From the NCBI GenBank assembly GCA_913058185.1, contig CAJXQX010000003.1, forward strand, positions 1 through 64,000: 64,000 nucleotides of DNA. Reading direction: 5' to 3'. Shown in pieces: positions 15,634 to 24,876 of the stretch (position 1 is its first letter; every line of letters starts with the position of its first letter). Made by a program: the position numbers and the translations under genes. The notes beneath the pieces were generated by a model. That model did no database searches, had not been told where the DNA came from, and saw only the letters and a list, made by a program, of their open reading frames with translations. The stretch comes from an uncultured Verrucomicrobiota bacterium (lineage in GTDB: Bacteria; Verrucomicrobiota; Verrucomicrobiia; Opitutales; Opitutaceae).

Positions 15634-18489
15634 TTAATAAACATACGAGAATTCGGCGGCGTTGAAGAGGGCTAGGCAGACGTCGGCTAGAGCACGGGTG
15701 CGGAGGGGGACGTCGGCGGGTTGGAGGTCGGGCACGTAGTCGGCGTAGGCGTGGAGCACCTCTTCGAAGGTGAAAGATTCGCCGGTGTTTTCTTCGACGG
15801 CCTCGCGGGTCACCTGCAGGGGAGGTGACCATTTCTCCGGGGTATCGTGCGCGATCATGGTGGCAATGTCGTCCCAGTGGCCGACGCAGGTCGTTAGTTC
15901 GTCGGTCGATGGCGCGCGGTTGAGTGCGAGTTCGAAAACGCGCTCGATGATGGCGTCACTGTCAGTGGCGGAGTTCTCTTGCACGGCGCGGTTGGCCAGG
16001 GCGAGGGCGCGACCATGACTGGCCGAACTATTGAAAAGATTGAAGACCTGCGGGGTGACGACGGAGGCGTCGCGTTGTTCGCAGGAGAAGTCGGGGGCCG
16101 GTTGGTTGAAGACCTCCATGGCGGGATCGGGTAGGCCGCGGAGTTTGGTGGCGTAGAGGCTGCGACGATGGCGGTCGGTGGGTAGGGGGTTGGGCACCCA
16201 GGCGGGAGCGAATGCACCCATGACCTGACGCGGTTGCAAGGCGGCTTCGAGATTGATGTCGGGACGATTGGGGATGCCACCGATCTGCGGGTTGAGTTCG
16301 CCGGTCGCGCGAAGCATGGCGTCGCGCAGTTCTTCGGCGGTCAGGCGGCGCGGCAGGAACGCGGCGTAGGATTCGCCGACAGGATCGAGGGCGGCGAGTT
16401 GGGCGCGATCGGGATGACGGGTGCTGCGCCGGTAGGCGTCACTGGTCATGATCGTGCGATGCAGGGCTTTGATCGACCAATCGCCTTCGACCAATTCGGT
16501 GGCGAGCCAATCGAGGAGTTCGGGATGCGTGGGCGGTTTGCCGGTGCTACCAAAGTTGTTGGGATTGCCCGCGATGGGTTGACCAAAGTGCCAGAGCCAA
16601 ACCCGGTTGACGATAGCCCGAGTGGTGAGGGCGTTGTCGGGACGAGCGACCCATTCGGCAAAGGCGCGACGGCGGCCCTCGATGTCCGTGGTCAGCGGTT
16701 CGGGCGGATCAATCCCGAGGGCGGAGAGCACGCCGGGCGGCACGGACTCGGTGCCGCCGAACGGATCGCCGTAGGGGAGAATCTGGGTGTCCTCGAGTTC
16801 GCCCTTGGTCATGCGGTTGTCCGGCATGCGCAGAGGATTGGAGATGTTGGTGAGGCTTGGCGTGCGGCCACCGTAGACGGCGAGCGCGAAGGGTTCGTAG
16901 CGTTCGATTTCCCAGTTCAGGCGACCGTAGCCTTTTTTGGCCATGCGTTCGTTGCCGTGGTCCTGCGGGGTGAAGCTGACCGCCTTGGGTGGAAATTCAT
17001 CTTCGGGGGTTTCCGCCTTCAGTAAGATGCGGCGAATATTGTCGAAAACTTGATTAAACCCGCGGGAGTTTTTACCCGGGCCCGCGGCACGAACTTCGGC
17101 GAGGGCTTCGTGCCAGCGCGTGGGATCGCGCTTTTCATCGACGAACCACTGCTCGGCGTTGGCGAGGAGTAATTCGTCGTAGTAATTGAGCGTCGTGATG
17201 TATTCGTTGCGGCGTAGATCGAGGATGGATTTCTCCTGGAACCCATCGGTGTTTTCCTCGGGTAAAAAGGGAGCGCTCCGCTCGGAGAGTTGGGTGGTCG
17301 CGAAGACAGACTGGATGGCGTAGTAGTCGCGGGTGGGGATGGGGTCGAACTTATGGTCGTGGCAACGGGCGCATTGCAGGGACTGGGCGAGGAAGGTTTC
17401 GCCGACGCTGTTGGTGACATCATCGAGGAAGCGTTGCCGTGCGATCTTGGGCACCTCCATGGCGGTGAGTTCCCAAGGACCCATACGGAGGAATCCGGTG
17501 GCGACGATGAACTCGGGATTGTCAGGGTCGATCTCATCGCCGGCGATCTGCTCGCGGATGAATTCGTCGTAAGGTTTGTCGTCGTTGAAGGCGCGTACCA
17601 CGTAATCGCGATAGCGCCAGGTATTACCGCGTTCGTAGTCGTTGGCGAAGCCACTGCTGTCGGCGTAGCGGGTGACATCGAGCCAGTGCTGGGCCATGCG
17701 TTCGCCGTAGTGGGGACTGGCGAGGAGGCGATCGATTAGATTGGGGATTGCTGAATTGGGATTTTGGATTGAATCGGATTGGAAGGCGGCGACTTCCTCG
17801 GGGGTTGGGGGGAGACCGAGGAGATCGAAGGTGGCGCGGCGAATGAAGGTGCGCGGGGCAACCGCTGGAGCGAGGGCGAGGCCTGCGGGAATACGGGCGT
17901 CGATGAAGGCGTCGATCGGGTGAGCACTGCCGACGGTGGGCACGTCGGGATGGGAGACGGGCTGGTAAGCCCAGATGCCTTTTGGGTCGTAGCGACGGTA
18001 GGTCCAGGAGTCGGCGAGTCCGCCACTGGTTGTGACCATGGTGCCGTCTTCGGCGTCCCATTGCTCGGCGTAGGCGGCGGCGATAGCGGTCTGGCGGGTT
18101 TGCTCGGGCCAGGGGGCTCCGCCGTTGATCCAATCGGCGAGCCAGGCCGTTTCTTCGGTGTCGAGTTGTTCGGCTTCCTTGGGCGGCATGGGCTCCCAGT
18201 CTTCGTGATCACGAAGCACGGCGAGGTAGAGGGGGCTGGTATTGAGCTGGCCAGGATCGACGGCGGGTTGATTGCTGTCGCCGCCGAAGATCATCTCACC
18301 CTCGGTGCGCAAATCGAGGCCGCCTTCGAACTCTTCATCCTGTCCGTGGCACGATACGCATTTTTCCTGGAGGAGGGGTTGCACGCGGTGCACGAACAGC
18401 ACTTCGGCATCGTCGTAGACGACCTGCGCACTCAGACTGAGGGGTAACGTGCCGAGTAGGGCGACGAGATGTCGGGAGGTGACAGACAT
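15634..18489 (-). CDS. PSD1-type cytochrome protein (PSCyt1-DUF1549-DUF1553), second copy
   Basis: A 951-residue exported protein from the ATG at 18489, which opens a signal peptide (MSVTSRHLVALLGTLPLSLS). The first haem motif CVSCH is at 44-48, DUF1549 runs from about 185 to 390 with CARCH at 373-377 and the family segment HWLDVTRYADSSGFANDYE, and DUF1553 fills about 600-900 with NRVWLWHFGQ and SDAYRRST. Residues about 238-251 (DSIQNPNSAIPN) come from a low-GC stretch at 17739-17781 that looks inserted. The esterase/SMP-30 gene ends 5 bp upstream, so the two are co-transcribed; sulfatase and DUF1501 genes follow downstream. Function unproven, as for the copy at 8805. Confidence 0.92.
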   Translation of the reverse strand: MSVTSRHLVALLGTLPLSLSAQVVYDDAEVLFVHRVQPLLQEKCVSCHGQDEEFEGGLDLRTEGEMIFGGDSNQPAVDPGQLNTSPLYLAVLRDHEDWEPMPPKEAEQLDTEETAWLADWINGGAPWPEQTRQTAIAAAYAEQWDAEDGTMVTTSGGLADSWTYRRYDPKGIWAYQPVSHPDVPTVGSAHPIDAFIDARIPAGLALAPAVAPRTFIRRATFDLLGLPPTPEEVAAFQSDSIQNPNSAIPNLIDRLLASPHYGERMAQHWLDVTRYADSSGFANDYERGNTWRYRDYVVRAFNDDKPYDEFIREQIAGDEIDPDNPEFIVATGFLRMGPWELTAMEVPKIARQRFLDDVTNSVGETFLAQSLQCARCHDHKFDPIPTRDYYAIQSVFATTQLSERSAPFLPEENTDGFQEKSILDLRRNEYITTLNYYDELLLANAEQWFVDEKRDPTRWHEALAEVRAAGPGKNSRGFNQVFDNIRRILLKAETPEDEFPPKAVSFTPQDHGNERMAKKGYGRLNWEIERYEPFALAVYGGRTPSLTNISNPLRMPDNRMTKGELEDTQILPYGDPFGGTESVPPGVLSALGIDPPEPLTTDIEGRRRAFAEWVARPDNALTTRAIVNRVWLWHFGQPIAGNPNNFGSTGKPPTHPELLDWLATELVEGDWSIKALHRTIMTSDAYRRSTRHPDRAQLAALDPVGESYAAFLPRRLTAEELRDAMLRATGELNPQIGGIPNRPDINLEAALQPRQVMGAFAPAWVPNPLPTDRHRRSLYATKLRGLPDPAMEVFNQPAPDFSCEQRDASVVTPQVFNLFNSSASHGRALALANRAVQENSATDSDAIIERVFELALNRAPSTDELTTCVGHWDDIATMIAHDTPEKWSPPLQVTREAVEENTGESFTFEEVLHAYADYVPDLQPADVPLRTRALADVCLALFNAAEFSYVY
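17739..17781. repeat. Low-GC insertion-like stretch inside the PSD1 gene
   Basis: A stretch of roughly 43 bases rich in GGATTG/TTGGGATT words, with much lower GC than the gene around it. It encodes about 14 residues (DSIQNPNSAIPN) in a loop of DUF1549 just before IDRLLASPHYGERMA. It resembles the AT-rich intergenic filler of the region more than coding sequence. I infer an in-frame insertion from the composition only. Confidence 0.35.
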
Positions 18490-18494
18490 ACGGA

Positions 18495-20285
18495 TTAACG
18501 GGGGGCTAACGTGGCCACAAAAGCGGCATCGCGGGTGTTGACGCACACGAGCTGGGAGGGTGAACCGGCAAAGGAGATGGAGGTGGGTTTGGACGGAAGT
18601 TTGATGGTGCCGAGGTCGCGACCGGTGGCATCAAATACGTGGACCCCATCGAGCGCGGCGCACCACAGGCGACCGGCCGGATCGAAGGCGAGACCGTCGA
18701 GGCCGCGAGTTTTGAGGGAGGCAAAAACTTCGCGTGGTCCCAGCGAGCCGTCGGCGTGGAGGGCAAAACGTAAGATGTCCCGAGCACTGGCATCGGTGAG
18801 GTAGATATACGACTCGTCGGGCGCGAAGACGATCCCATTGGGTTTGGCTAAGCCGCGGACAACCGCAGTGAGCTGGCCGGTGGTGGGATCGTAGCGGTAG
18901 ACGTTTTGCTCGCTGAGCTCTTTCACTTCGTCGGGGCGTTTGGCGAAAAGGAAGTCGGGATCGGTGAACCAGATGGAACCATCGGAATGGACCGCGGCAT
19001 CGTTGGGTCGATTGAGGCGTTTACCTTCGAAGCGATCCGCGAGCACGGCCGTCATTTGACCAGCCGCATTCCAGCGGCTGAGACGACGCGTAGTTTGCTC
19101 GACGACGTAGAAACCACCACGACCATCGGGCCGGAAGGAGGTGGCTTCGGGAGCATCGTCCCGCCAGATCGAGAGACCCTCGCCGGTCGTCCACTTGAAT
19201 ACGAAGCGATCGTGATGGGCGGCGTAGTAGAGCGTATCACCGATCCACTGGGTGCCTTCGCTGCCGGCGTAACCACCGCCGATCATGGTCCAGGAGGAAT
19301 CAGGCGCGAACGGCGAGACGGCGAGGGTGTGATCGGTGGGAGGCTGACTATTTTGCTTCAGGTGCAGGTCGAAGAATGCAGTCGTGGCCGCAACGCCGGG
19401 TGTGAAGTTCTGCTGCTGATTGAGAAAGGCGTGGGGCGCTTTTTTGATGAGGGTGAGGCCGGTGGGAATGCCGAGGCGCAACATGTCACGGCGCAAGTCG
19501 TCGGCGTGGGTGCTGGGGTCGTCAAGTTCACCGGCCATGAACAGGAGCGGCGGGTCGCTCGGGTCGATGTGATGACGAGGCGAGGCGAGGGCGTAGATGG
19601 CGGGGGCGGCGCTCTGGGTGTCGCCCAAGAAAGGTCGGTAGTGAGGGTTCGCTGGCTGCTGGGAAAGTTTGAGAATTCGATCGGTTTCGAGATCGCTTTG
19701 AGCGCCCATGGCGACGGCGGTCTGCACGGCACTGCTGTGTTCGGCGTGACCTCCATCGCCCTCGAGTTCGGGGATGCCGCCACTGGTGGCGAGCAAAGCG
19801 GCGATGTGGCCGCCCGCGGAGAGACCGGTGACCCCGATTGAGTCCGGATCGATGCCGTAGATGACCGCATTGGCGCGCAGCCAACGCACGGCGGCCTTGG
19901 CATCGTGAAGCGCGGCGGGAAACTTTGCTTCGCCGGAGAGGCTATAACTGATGGTGACGGTGACGTAGCCCTCCGTCGCGAGAGTCTGCGCGAGCGGGGT
20001 CATCTGGGTGCGGTCACCCTTGAACCAGCCGCCCCCATGAATGCAAACGATGGCGGGGAGCGTGGTGCCCATTCCCGCCGGACGGTAAAGATCGAGCTTC
20101 AGCTCCCGATCACCGTAGCGCGCATAGGTCAGATCGTGATGCGTTTCGAGACCCTCTTGAATCGCCGCGGGCACGGTGGTTCGAACCACTTTGGCGGGGG
20201 CAGCGGACTGGGCCGAGGACGAGGCAGCGAATGATGAGCCGATTAGAACGACGAAAACGAGTGAGCGGGGAAATTTGGCGAACAT
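18495..20285 (-). CDS. Exported esterase fused to an SMP-30/gluconolactonase-like domain
   Basis: A 596-residue two-domain protein from the ATG at 20285 (an ATG eight codons upstream is possible but gives a worse signal peptide). After the signal (1-25), residues about 45-320 are an alpha/beta hydrolase of the BD-FAE/acetyl-esterase type: oxyanion HGGGW at 83-87, nucleophile GLSAGG with Ser156, and late Asp (GELDDPSTH) and His (KAPHAFLN). Residues about 325-596 are a six-bladed SMP-30-like propeller with NRPNDAAVHSDGSIWFTDP and RGLDGLAFDPAGRLWCAA. It probably removes ester groups from glycans and opens lactones or binds sugars outside the cytoplasm. The PSD1 gene follows 5 bp downstream. Fusions of these two domains are uncommon. 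Confidence 0.88.
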   Translation of the reverse strand: MFAKFPRSLVFVVLIGSSFAASSSAQSAAPAKVVRTTVPAAIQEGLETHHDLTYARYGDRELKLDLYRPAGMGTTLPAIVCIHGGGWFKGDRTQMTPLAQTLATEGYVTVTISYSLSGEAKFPAALHDAKAAVRWLRANAVIYGIDPDSIGVTGLSAGGHIAALLATSGGIPELEGDGGHAEHSSAVQTAVAMGAQSDLETDRILKLSQQPANPHYRPFLGDTQSAAPAIYALASPRHHIDPSDPPLLFMAGELDDPSTHADDLRRDMLRLGIPTGLTLIKKAPHAFLNQQQNFTPGVAATTAFFDLHLKQNSQPPTDHTLAVSPFAPDSSWTMIGGGYAGSEGTQWIGDTLYYAAHHDRFVFKWTTGEGLSIWRDDAPEATSFRPDGRGGFYVVEQTTRRLSRWNAAGQMTAVLADRFEGKRLNRPNDAAVHSDGSIWFTDPDFLFAKRPDEVKELSEQNVYRYDPTTGQLTAVVRGLAKPNGIVFAPDESYIYLTDASARDILRFALHADGSLGPREVFASLKTRGLDGLAFDPAGRLWCAALDGVHVFDATGRDLGTIKLPSKPTSISFAGSPSQLVCVNTRDAAFVATLAPR

Positions 20286-20465
20286 GGGGTAATGGACGAA
20301 GGGGAGCATTTACTGAGGCATATTTTTCCGCTGAGGAATAGGAAAACCGAACTCAGCGGGGAGATTCTTTCGTGCCACCTAGTGGCACACCGATTTCCCG
20401 GGGAATCTTACGGTCATGATCGCGGAGGGATGAGTGGGGGGGCGGCGGACATGCAGAGAAGGATA

Positions 20466-20657
20466 GCCACAAGAGGCACAATGAAGCGTGTGAGCGCGGA
20501 GATGGCACGCCGAGTTGACGTGCCCCAAAGCGGTGATGAAAACGGGTGCCCATTTGGGCAGTTGAAGAACAAATGCACAAAACCTGCATGGCGCGATGAG
20601 CTGATTGGTCACATTAAACCCTCTCGGAAATTATGTGCTTTTTGTGCCTTCTGTGGC
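20466..20657. repeat. Family A element, copy 4, interrupted by a family H repeat
   Basis: The left end GCCACAAGAGGCACAA (20466-20481) and the right end TGTGCTTTTTGTGCCTTCTG (from 20634) are those of family A, but about 90 bp of family H sequence separate the left end from the family A middle, which resumes near 20573 with CAAATGCACAAAACCTGCAT. The arrangement reads as insertion of H into A. It lies in the 546-bp gene-free spacer between the DUF1552 and esterase genes. Confidence 0.65.
20482..20572. repeat. Family H dispersed repeat, copy 2
   Basis: It matches the 13741 copy in order: GAGCGCGGAGATGG, GTGCCCCAAAGCGGTGATGA, ACGGGTGCCC and CAGTTGAAGAAC. It is more diverged than the inverted copy at 20684. 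Confidence 0.6.
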
Positions 20658-20683
20658 AAAATCAGCGGTGTGTTGGCTCTGCA

Positions 20684-20793
20684 TATCTCTGCTCCCTTTT
20701 GCTCATCAATTGCCCTTCAGGGCACCCATTTAATCACCACTACGGGGCACACCCTGCGGGCGCACTATCTACGCGCTCCCGCGCTACGTGTGA
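20684..20793. repeat. Family H dispersed repeat, copy 3, inverted
   Basis: This is the reverse complement of the 13741 element: CTCCCTTTTGCTCATCAATT, GGGCACCCATTTAATCACCA and ATCTACGCGCTCCCGCGCTA are easily aligned. It lies directly beyond the 3' end of the DUF1552 gene. Confidence 0.7.
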
Positions 20794-20831
20794 AAAACAG
20801 CGGTGGGGACGTTGGAGCAGGGATCGAGAAA

Positions 20832-22118
20832 CTAGACGAAGAGTTCGTCGAGTCCGCCGGTGCTGTCACCGTGGGAGTCGATATCCACGCCGGAACCATT
20901 CAGGAGACTCAGCCACAGGTTACAGAGCGGCGTCTTGGGATCGCTCATCACGAGGTGGCGACCGTGCTTCACGCCGGCGCCTCCGCCGGTGAGCAGCGTG
21001 GGGCAATTCGTGAGGTAGTGGATGGAGTTGATGTTACTCCCGAAGGTGACAGCGGTATTGTCGTAGAGGGACGAGCCATCGATCTCTTTGGACGCTTTCA
21101 ACTTGCCGATGAAATAGGCCAGCAATTTGGCGTGAGTTTGATCGCGGTTTTCGGAGACATCCTGCCGATCTCCTTGCACGTAGTGACTCATGTTGTGCGA
21201 GGTGATGGTCGCGCCTAAACTCTGGATCAACGAATCGGTCGGCATGCGGTAGGAGAAGACGCGAGTAGCGTCGACCTGCATGGCTGCGATCATGAGATCA
21301 TACATCATCTTGATCTCTTCATATCCCTTGAGACTCGCCTCGGGTTCGTTGACCGGATCTTGGGGGAAACGTTTAGGGACTTCGAGCCACTCTTCTTCTT
21401 TGGAGAGACGAATTTCGATTTCGCGGATAGATTGAAAATATTCGTCGAGCTTATCGACATCCGTGGCGGTGAGACCCTTCTGCACGGATCGAGCGTCAGC
21501 GATCACGCCGTCGAGCACACTGCGGCGCTTTTTGAGCTGAGCTTGGCGATGCTCAAGAGGGGTATTGTCGTCGGAGAAGAGACGATGGTAGGCAGCGACG
21601 GGAGTGTCGAGTCCGGCCATCGGTTTGCCCTGGCGATTCCAGGCGAGGGAGGCGCCCGGGCCGTGGCCATCGGCTTTGCGGCCGGTGAGTTGGAGCGAGG
21701 TGAAACGCGTGTCGCGACCAAACTGCTCTGCCGCGACTTGGTCGGCAGAAATGGTGTTGTTGAAGCTCTTGCCGGGAACCCCGTAGCGGTTGGCGCCGGT
21801 CAGCCAAAAGGTGGAGCCCCAGTGCGCTTCGGTGGAGAACTGATTCTGGAGGTTTTGGATGATAGTGATGTCATCCTTATACGGGGCCAGCGGGCTGAGG
21901 TTTTGCGGTAGCTCGTAGTTGGTGCCGACTTGCTGGCGATCGGGGAACCACGTTTCTTTGGTCACGCCCCAGCCCATGGAGAGGAAGACCATGCGTTTGG
22001 GCGCTTTGACGATCTCGGCTGCTTTTGCGAGTCGGGCGAAGCCAATCGACTCCAAGGTGGGGAGAGCGATAAGGGCAGTCGCGCTGCCCAGAAATGATCT
22101 GCGGGTTAGGGGGTTCAT
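20832..22118 (-). CDS. Tat-exported DUF1552 family protein
   Basis: A 428-residue DUF1552 protein from the ATG at 22118, which begins MNPLTRRSFLGSATALIALP, a clear Tat signal with RRSFL at 6-10. The open frame extends further upstream but into the preceding gene. Family segments are FLSMGWGVTKETWFPD, SADQVAAEQFGRDTRF, HNMSHYVQGDRQ and GSNINSIHYLTNCPTLLTGGG. The family is related to DUF1501 and has no established activity. It starts 10 bp after the DUF1592 gene ends, which is the classical planctomycete pair DUF1592-DUF1552. The gene-free region downstream holds family H and A repeats. Confidence 0.93.
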   Translation of the reverse strand: MNPLTRRSFLGSATALIALPTLESIGFARLAKAAEIVKAPKRMVFLSMGWGVTKETWFPDRQQVGTNYELPQNLSPLAPYKDDITIIQNLQNQFSTEAHWGSTFWLTGANRYGVPGKSFNNTISADQVAAEQFGRDTRFTSLQLTGRKADGHGPGASLAWNRQGKPMAGLDTPVAAYHRLFSDDNTPLEHRQAQLKKRRSVLDGVIADARSVQKGLTATDVDKLDEYFQSIREIEIRLSKEEEWLEVPKRFPQDPVNEPEASLKGYEEIKMMYDLMIAAMQVDATRVFSYRMPTDSLIQSLGATITSHNMSHYVQGDRQDVSENRDQTHAKLLAYFIGKLKASKEIDGSSLYDNTAVTFGSNINSIHYLTNCPTLLTGGGAGVKHGRHLVMSDPKTPLCNLWLSLLNGSGVDIDSHGDSTGGLDELFV

Positions 22119-22128
22119 GCCGGATTCT

Positions 22129-24714
22129 CTATTTAAGTTTAAATCGTTTTGAGAGCACGACGCCGAGGATAAACTGATCCATGGCGTAGTCCTGGGCCTG
22201 GGCGCGCGCCATAATGTCATCGGCCATGTTGTAATCGATAAACCCAAACGGTCGGCCGAGGGCATATTCGATTAATCCCTCGGTGAAACCCCGCGCGAAG
22301 GCAGACTCTTGTTCGGCCATGCGATCTCGGAACTCGAACCAGTCATGGAAGGGTGTGCCATCGGGGAGCGTGCCGGAAGGATCGATCGGAATGCTCACGG
22401 GTGTTTTCAGTTTGCGGGACTTGCCGGTGGTTAAGTCATCGATGATCTGCTCAAACACCTCGGCTTCGCGCCAATGACCGACGGCATTGAAGTTTTCCAA
22501 ACCGAAGCCCAACGGATCGATGGTGCGGTGGCACTGGGCACACTGCGGTTCTTCCTGATGGAGCTTTTGTAGATCACGCGCGCTGAGCACGTGGTCGGCC
22601 AGGCGACTGAGTTGAGGCACATTGGCTGGGGCCGGGGGAGGCGCATCGTTGAGAAGGGTGCGTAGGATCCAAGCGCCGCGTTCGACGGGCGACGATCTTT
22701 CACCGTCGGAGCCCATCGCCATGACGGCGGCGGTGCCCAGCAGACCGCCACGCGGGTGATGAGACGGAACGGGGACGCGACGGAAGTGCTCTCCGTCCAC
22801 TCCGGAGATGCCGTAGTAACCGGCGAGCAGATTATTGACCACAATGTGGTCGGATTTCAGTAACTCGCCGATCGGGCGACTGGCCAAGATCGTGTCCTTG
22901 ACGGTTTCGTAAATTTCGCGACGAGCAGATTCTTTAACACTGTCATCAAAGCGCGGATATTTTTCGTAGCTGAATTGGAAAAAATCCAACCGCTCCATGT
23001 GGAGCCACTGGTGGGTGAAGCCGCTGATAAATGCGTCGGCCCGAGGATCGTTTAAGAGTCGGTGGGTTTGGCGAGCAAGTGTGCTGGCATCATGCAGTTT
23101 CCCCTTGGCGGCGATGCGTTCGAGGGTTTCGTCAGGCGGAGCACTCCAGAGAAAATAGGAGAGGCGAACCGCGAGTTCCTGGTCCGTGAGTTCACGATGC
23201 TCATCGCCGAAGGTGGGCTCGTTGAGGTAGAGGAATCCCGGGGAGGCCAGCACGACGGAGAGCTGCTCTTTCAGGGCCTCGTTGGGGGAGACGCCGTCTG
23301 CCACATCATCCTCGTAAAGCGCCATCAGACGGTCGATGAACCCGGCGGAAGGCGCTTTGGTGCGGAAGGCCCTCTTTGCAAAGTTTTCGAGAATAGCGCG
23401 ATGGTGTTGGGTTTTGGATTGTCCGGCGGCTTTGGGGACGAACAGATTCGGATTTGATTGGACGGGGGGAGCGGTGGCGAATGGCCCCTCCCATTCAACC
23501 CAATCGACCCAGAGCGTAGCGGGAGGACCGCGATCGGTCTTTTGCGTGTGTTCGCGGAAGAACAGTTTGGCGGCGTTGAGAGAGTTGATGTGACGCTCGC
23601 GAATTCGGACGATCGAGGCGCTGTCGTCGGAGGGCGTGAATTCGAATTCGATGATCTCCGGCTCGGCCATGGTGCCGGTGACTTTGCGGAATCCCGCCAC
23701 GTTCATTTCACCTTTTTTGATGCCGGATGGCGCAGGACCGAATTCGATGTAGCGGCGGTGCTCGGGCACATTTTCGCCTAGGAGCGCGATACGAGTGCGG
23801 AAGATGAATTTCTGTCCTTCGTTCTGGGCGGGTAGGTTGAAGTTAGGCAGACCGAATTCGTAGAAATAGTTGAACAGTGGTGCGCCGGTGTGGGAGTCGG
23901 GGTGAAGAAAGAAAGCGGGATGGTTGAGCCAGCGGTAGTTCTCCGCTTTGAGGCCGTACCCAATTTCCTGATAATCAATCTCCAGACCATCGGGCGCTAC
24001 AAAACGGTCGCGGAGGGCGGAAGGATTGAATGCTTTGGGCAGCCGGGCGGTGAACCGGTGGAGCTCGCGGGGGACGATCTCTTCGGCTTCGAAACGAGTC
24101 TTCTTGATCGGGCGTGGCTTCCCAGTCGACATCGCCAAATCGAGCGCGCGGCGGCCGAGGGTGAGGTATTGTTCGAATTGATCGCTGGAAAAGAAGAGGG
24201 CAGAGCCGTTGGTATCGAAGCCGCCGGGATTAGCGTCGTCGGGTAGGTCGGAAGCATCGATCTTAACTCCGAGTAATGACTCGATGGTGTTTTCGTATTC
24301 GCGGCGGTTGAGCCGACGCATGGTGATTACACCGCCGGAGTCGCTGAGGGCATCGCGAGCGATGACGAGCTGGCGAGAAAGGTCGCCGAGGAATTCCGTT
24401 TTTTCAACGACCGAGAGTTGGTCTTCGTCCTTGGGTGGCATCTCGCCGGAGTTCACGGCATTGAGGACCTTCTGCCAGGATTCGGCCGCCGCGATGGAGT
24501 CCATCGTGAAAGAAATGTCTTCGAGATTCATGCCCCCTTCCTCTTCCACGCTGTCGTGGCATTTGAGGCAGTTGTTGTTCAATACCTCGAAATGGCTCTC
24601 GGGCATCACGCCGTGAATGCGTCCCTCAATTTCTGAGAGGGCAAGGGGTTGGGCGGATGCGACACAGGTCACGAGTCCCAGCGTAAGGAAAGAGGCGGGG
24701 CGTCCTTTTTTCAT
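22129..24714 (-). CDS. DUF1592-family cytochrome protein (DUF1587-1595-1592-1588-1585)
   Basis: An 861-residue exported protein from the ATG at 24714 (MKKGRPASFLTLGLVTCVAS signal peptide; the longer frame upstream has no such signal). An N-terminal cytochrome-like segment has CLKCH, followed by the ordered DUF1587 (RRLNRREYENTIESLLGV), DUF1595, DUF1592 (SYFLWSAPPDETL), DUF1588 with a second motif CAQCH in EEPQCAQCHRTIDPLGFGLE, and DUF1585 at the C-terminus (YALGRPFGFIDYNMADDIM). It is a periplasmic, probably haem-bearing protein of unproven function. The DUF1552 partner follows 10 bp downstream. The 517-bp region upstream is gene-free and full of repeats. Confidence 0.92.
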   Translation of the reverse strand: MKKGRPASFLTLGLVTCVASAQPLALSEIEGRIHGVMPESHFEVLNNNCLKCHDSVEEEGGMNLEDISFTMDSIAAAESWQKVLNAVNSGEMPPKDEDQLSVVEKTEFLGDLSRQLVIARDALSDSGGVITMRRLNRREYENTIESLLGVKIDASDLPDDANPGGFDTNGSALFFSSDQFEQYLTLGRRALDLAMSTGKPRPIKKTRFEAEEIVPRELHRFTARLPKAFNPSALRDRFVAPDGLEIDYQEIGYGLKAENYRWLNHPAFFLHPDSHTGAPLFNYFYEFGLPNFNLPAQNEGQKFIFRTRIALLGENVPEHRRYIEFGPAPSGIKKGEMNVAGFRKVTGTMAEPEIIEFEFTPSDDSASIVRIRERHINSLNAAKLFFREHTQKTDRGPPATLWVDWVEWEGPFATAPPVQSNPNLFVPKAAGQSKTQHHRAILENFAKRAFRTKAPSAGFIDRLMALYEDDVADGVSPNEALKEQLSVVLASPGFLYLNEPTFGDEHRELTDQELAVRLSYFLWSAPPDETLERIAAKGKLHDASTLARQTHRLLNDPRADAFISGFTHQWLHMERLDFFQFSYEKYPRFDDSVKESARREIYETVKDTILASRPIGELLKSDHIVVNNLLAGYYGISGVDGEHFRRVPVPSHHPRGGLLGTAAVMAMGSDGERSSPVERGAWILRTLLNDAPPPAPANVPQLSRLADHVLSARDLQKLHQEEPQCAQCHRTIDPLGFGLENFNAVGHWREAEVFEQIIDDLTTGKSRKLKTPVSIPIDPSGTLPDGTPFHDWFEFRDRMAEQESAFARGFTEGLIEYALGRPFGFIDYNMADDIMARAQAQDYAMDQFILGVVLSKRFKLK

Positions 24715-24831
24715 AGCGATGCGGTTAAGGAAGTGGATTGCGCGGTGGAACTCCATGCCAATCTGAAATTGGTTGTCGTGGCGAGTTCTCGCCCGTTGAA
24801 GAACAAAAGCACGAAAGCCGTTAGCCTGCAT

Positions 24832-24860
24832 TTTTTAACCACAGATTGGCGCAGATTGAT
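24832..24860. repeat. Family C half repeat
   Basis: TTTTTAACCACAGATTGGCG is one arm of the family C element (complete copies at 31206 and 41434). No second arm is visible in the following 150 bp. Confidence 0.55.
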
Positions 24861-24876
24861 GGATTAGATTCTCCGT

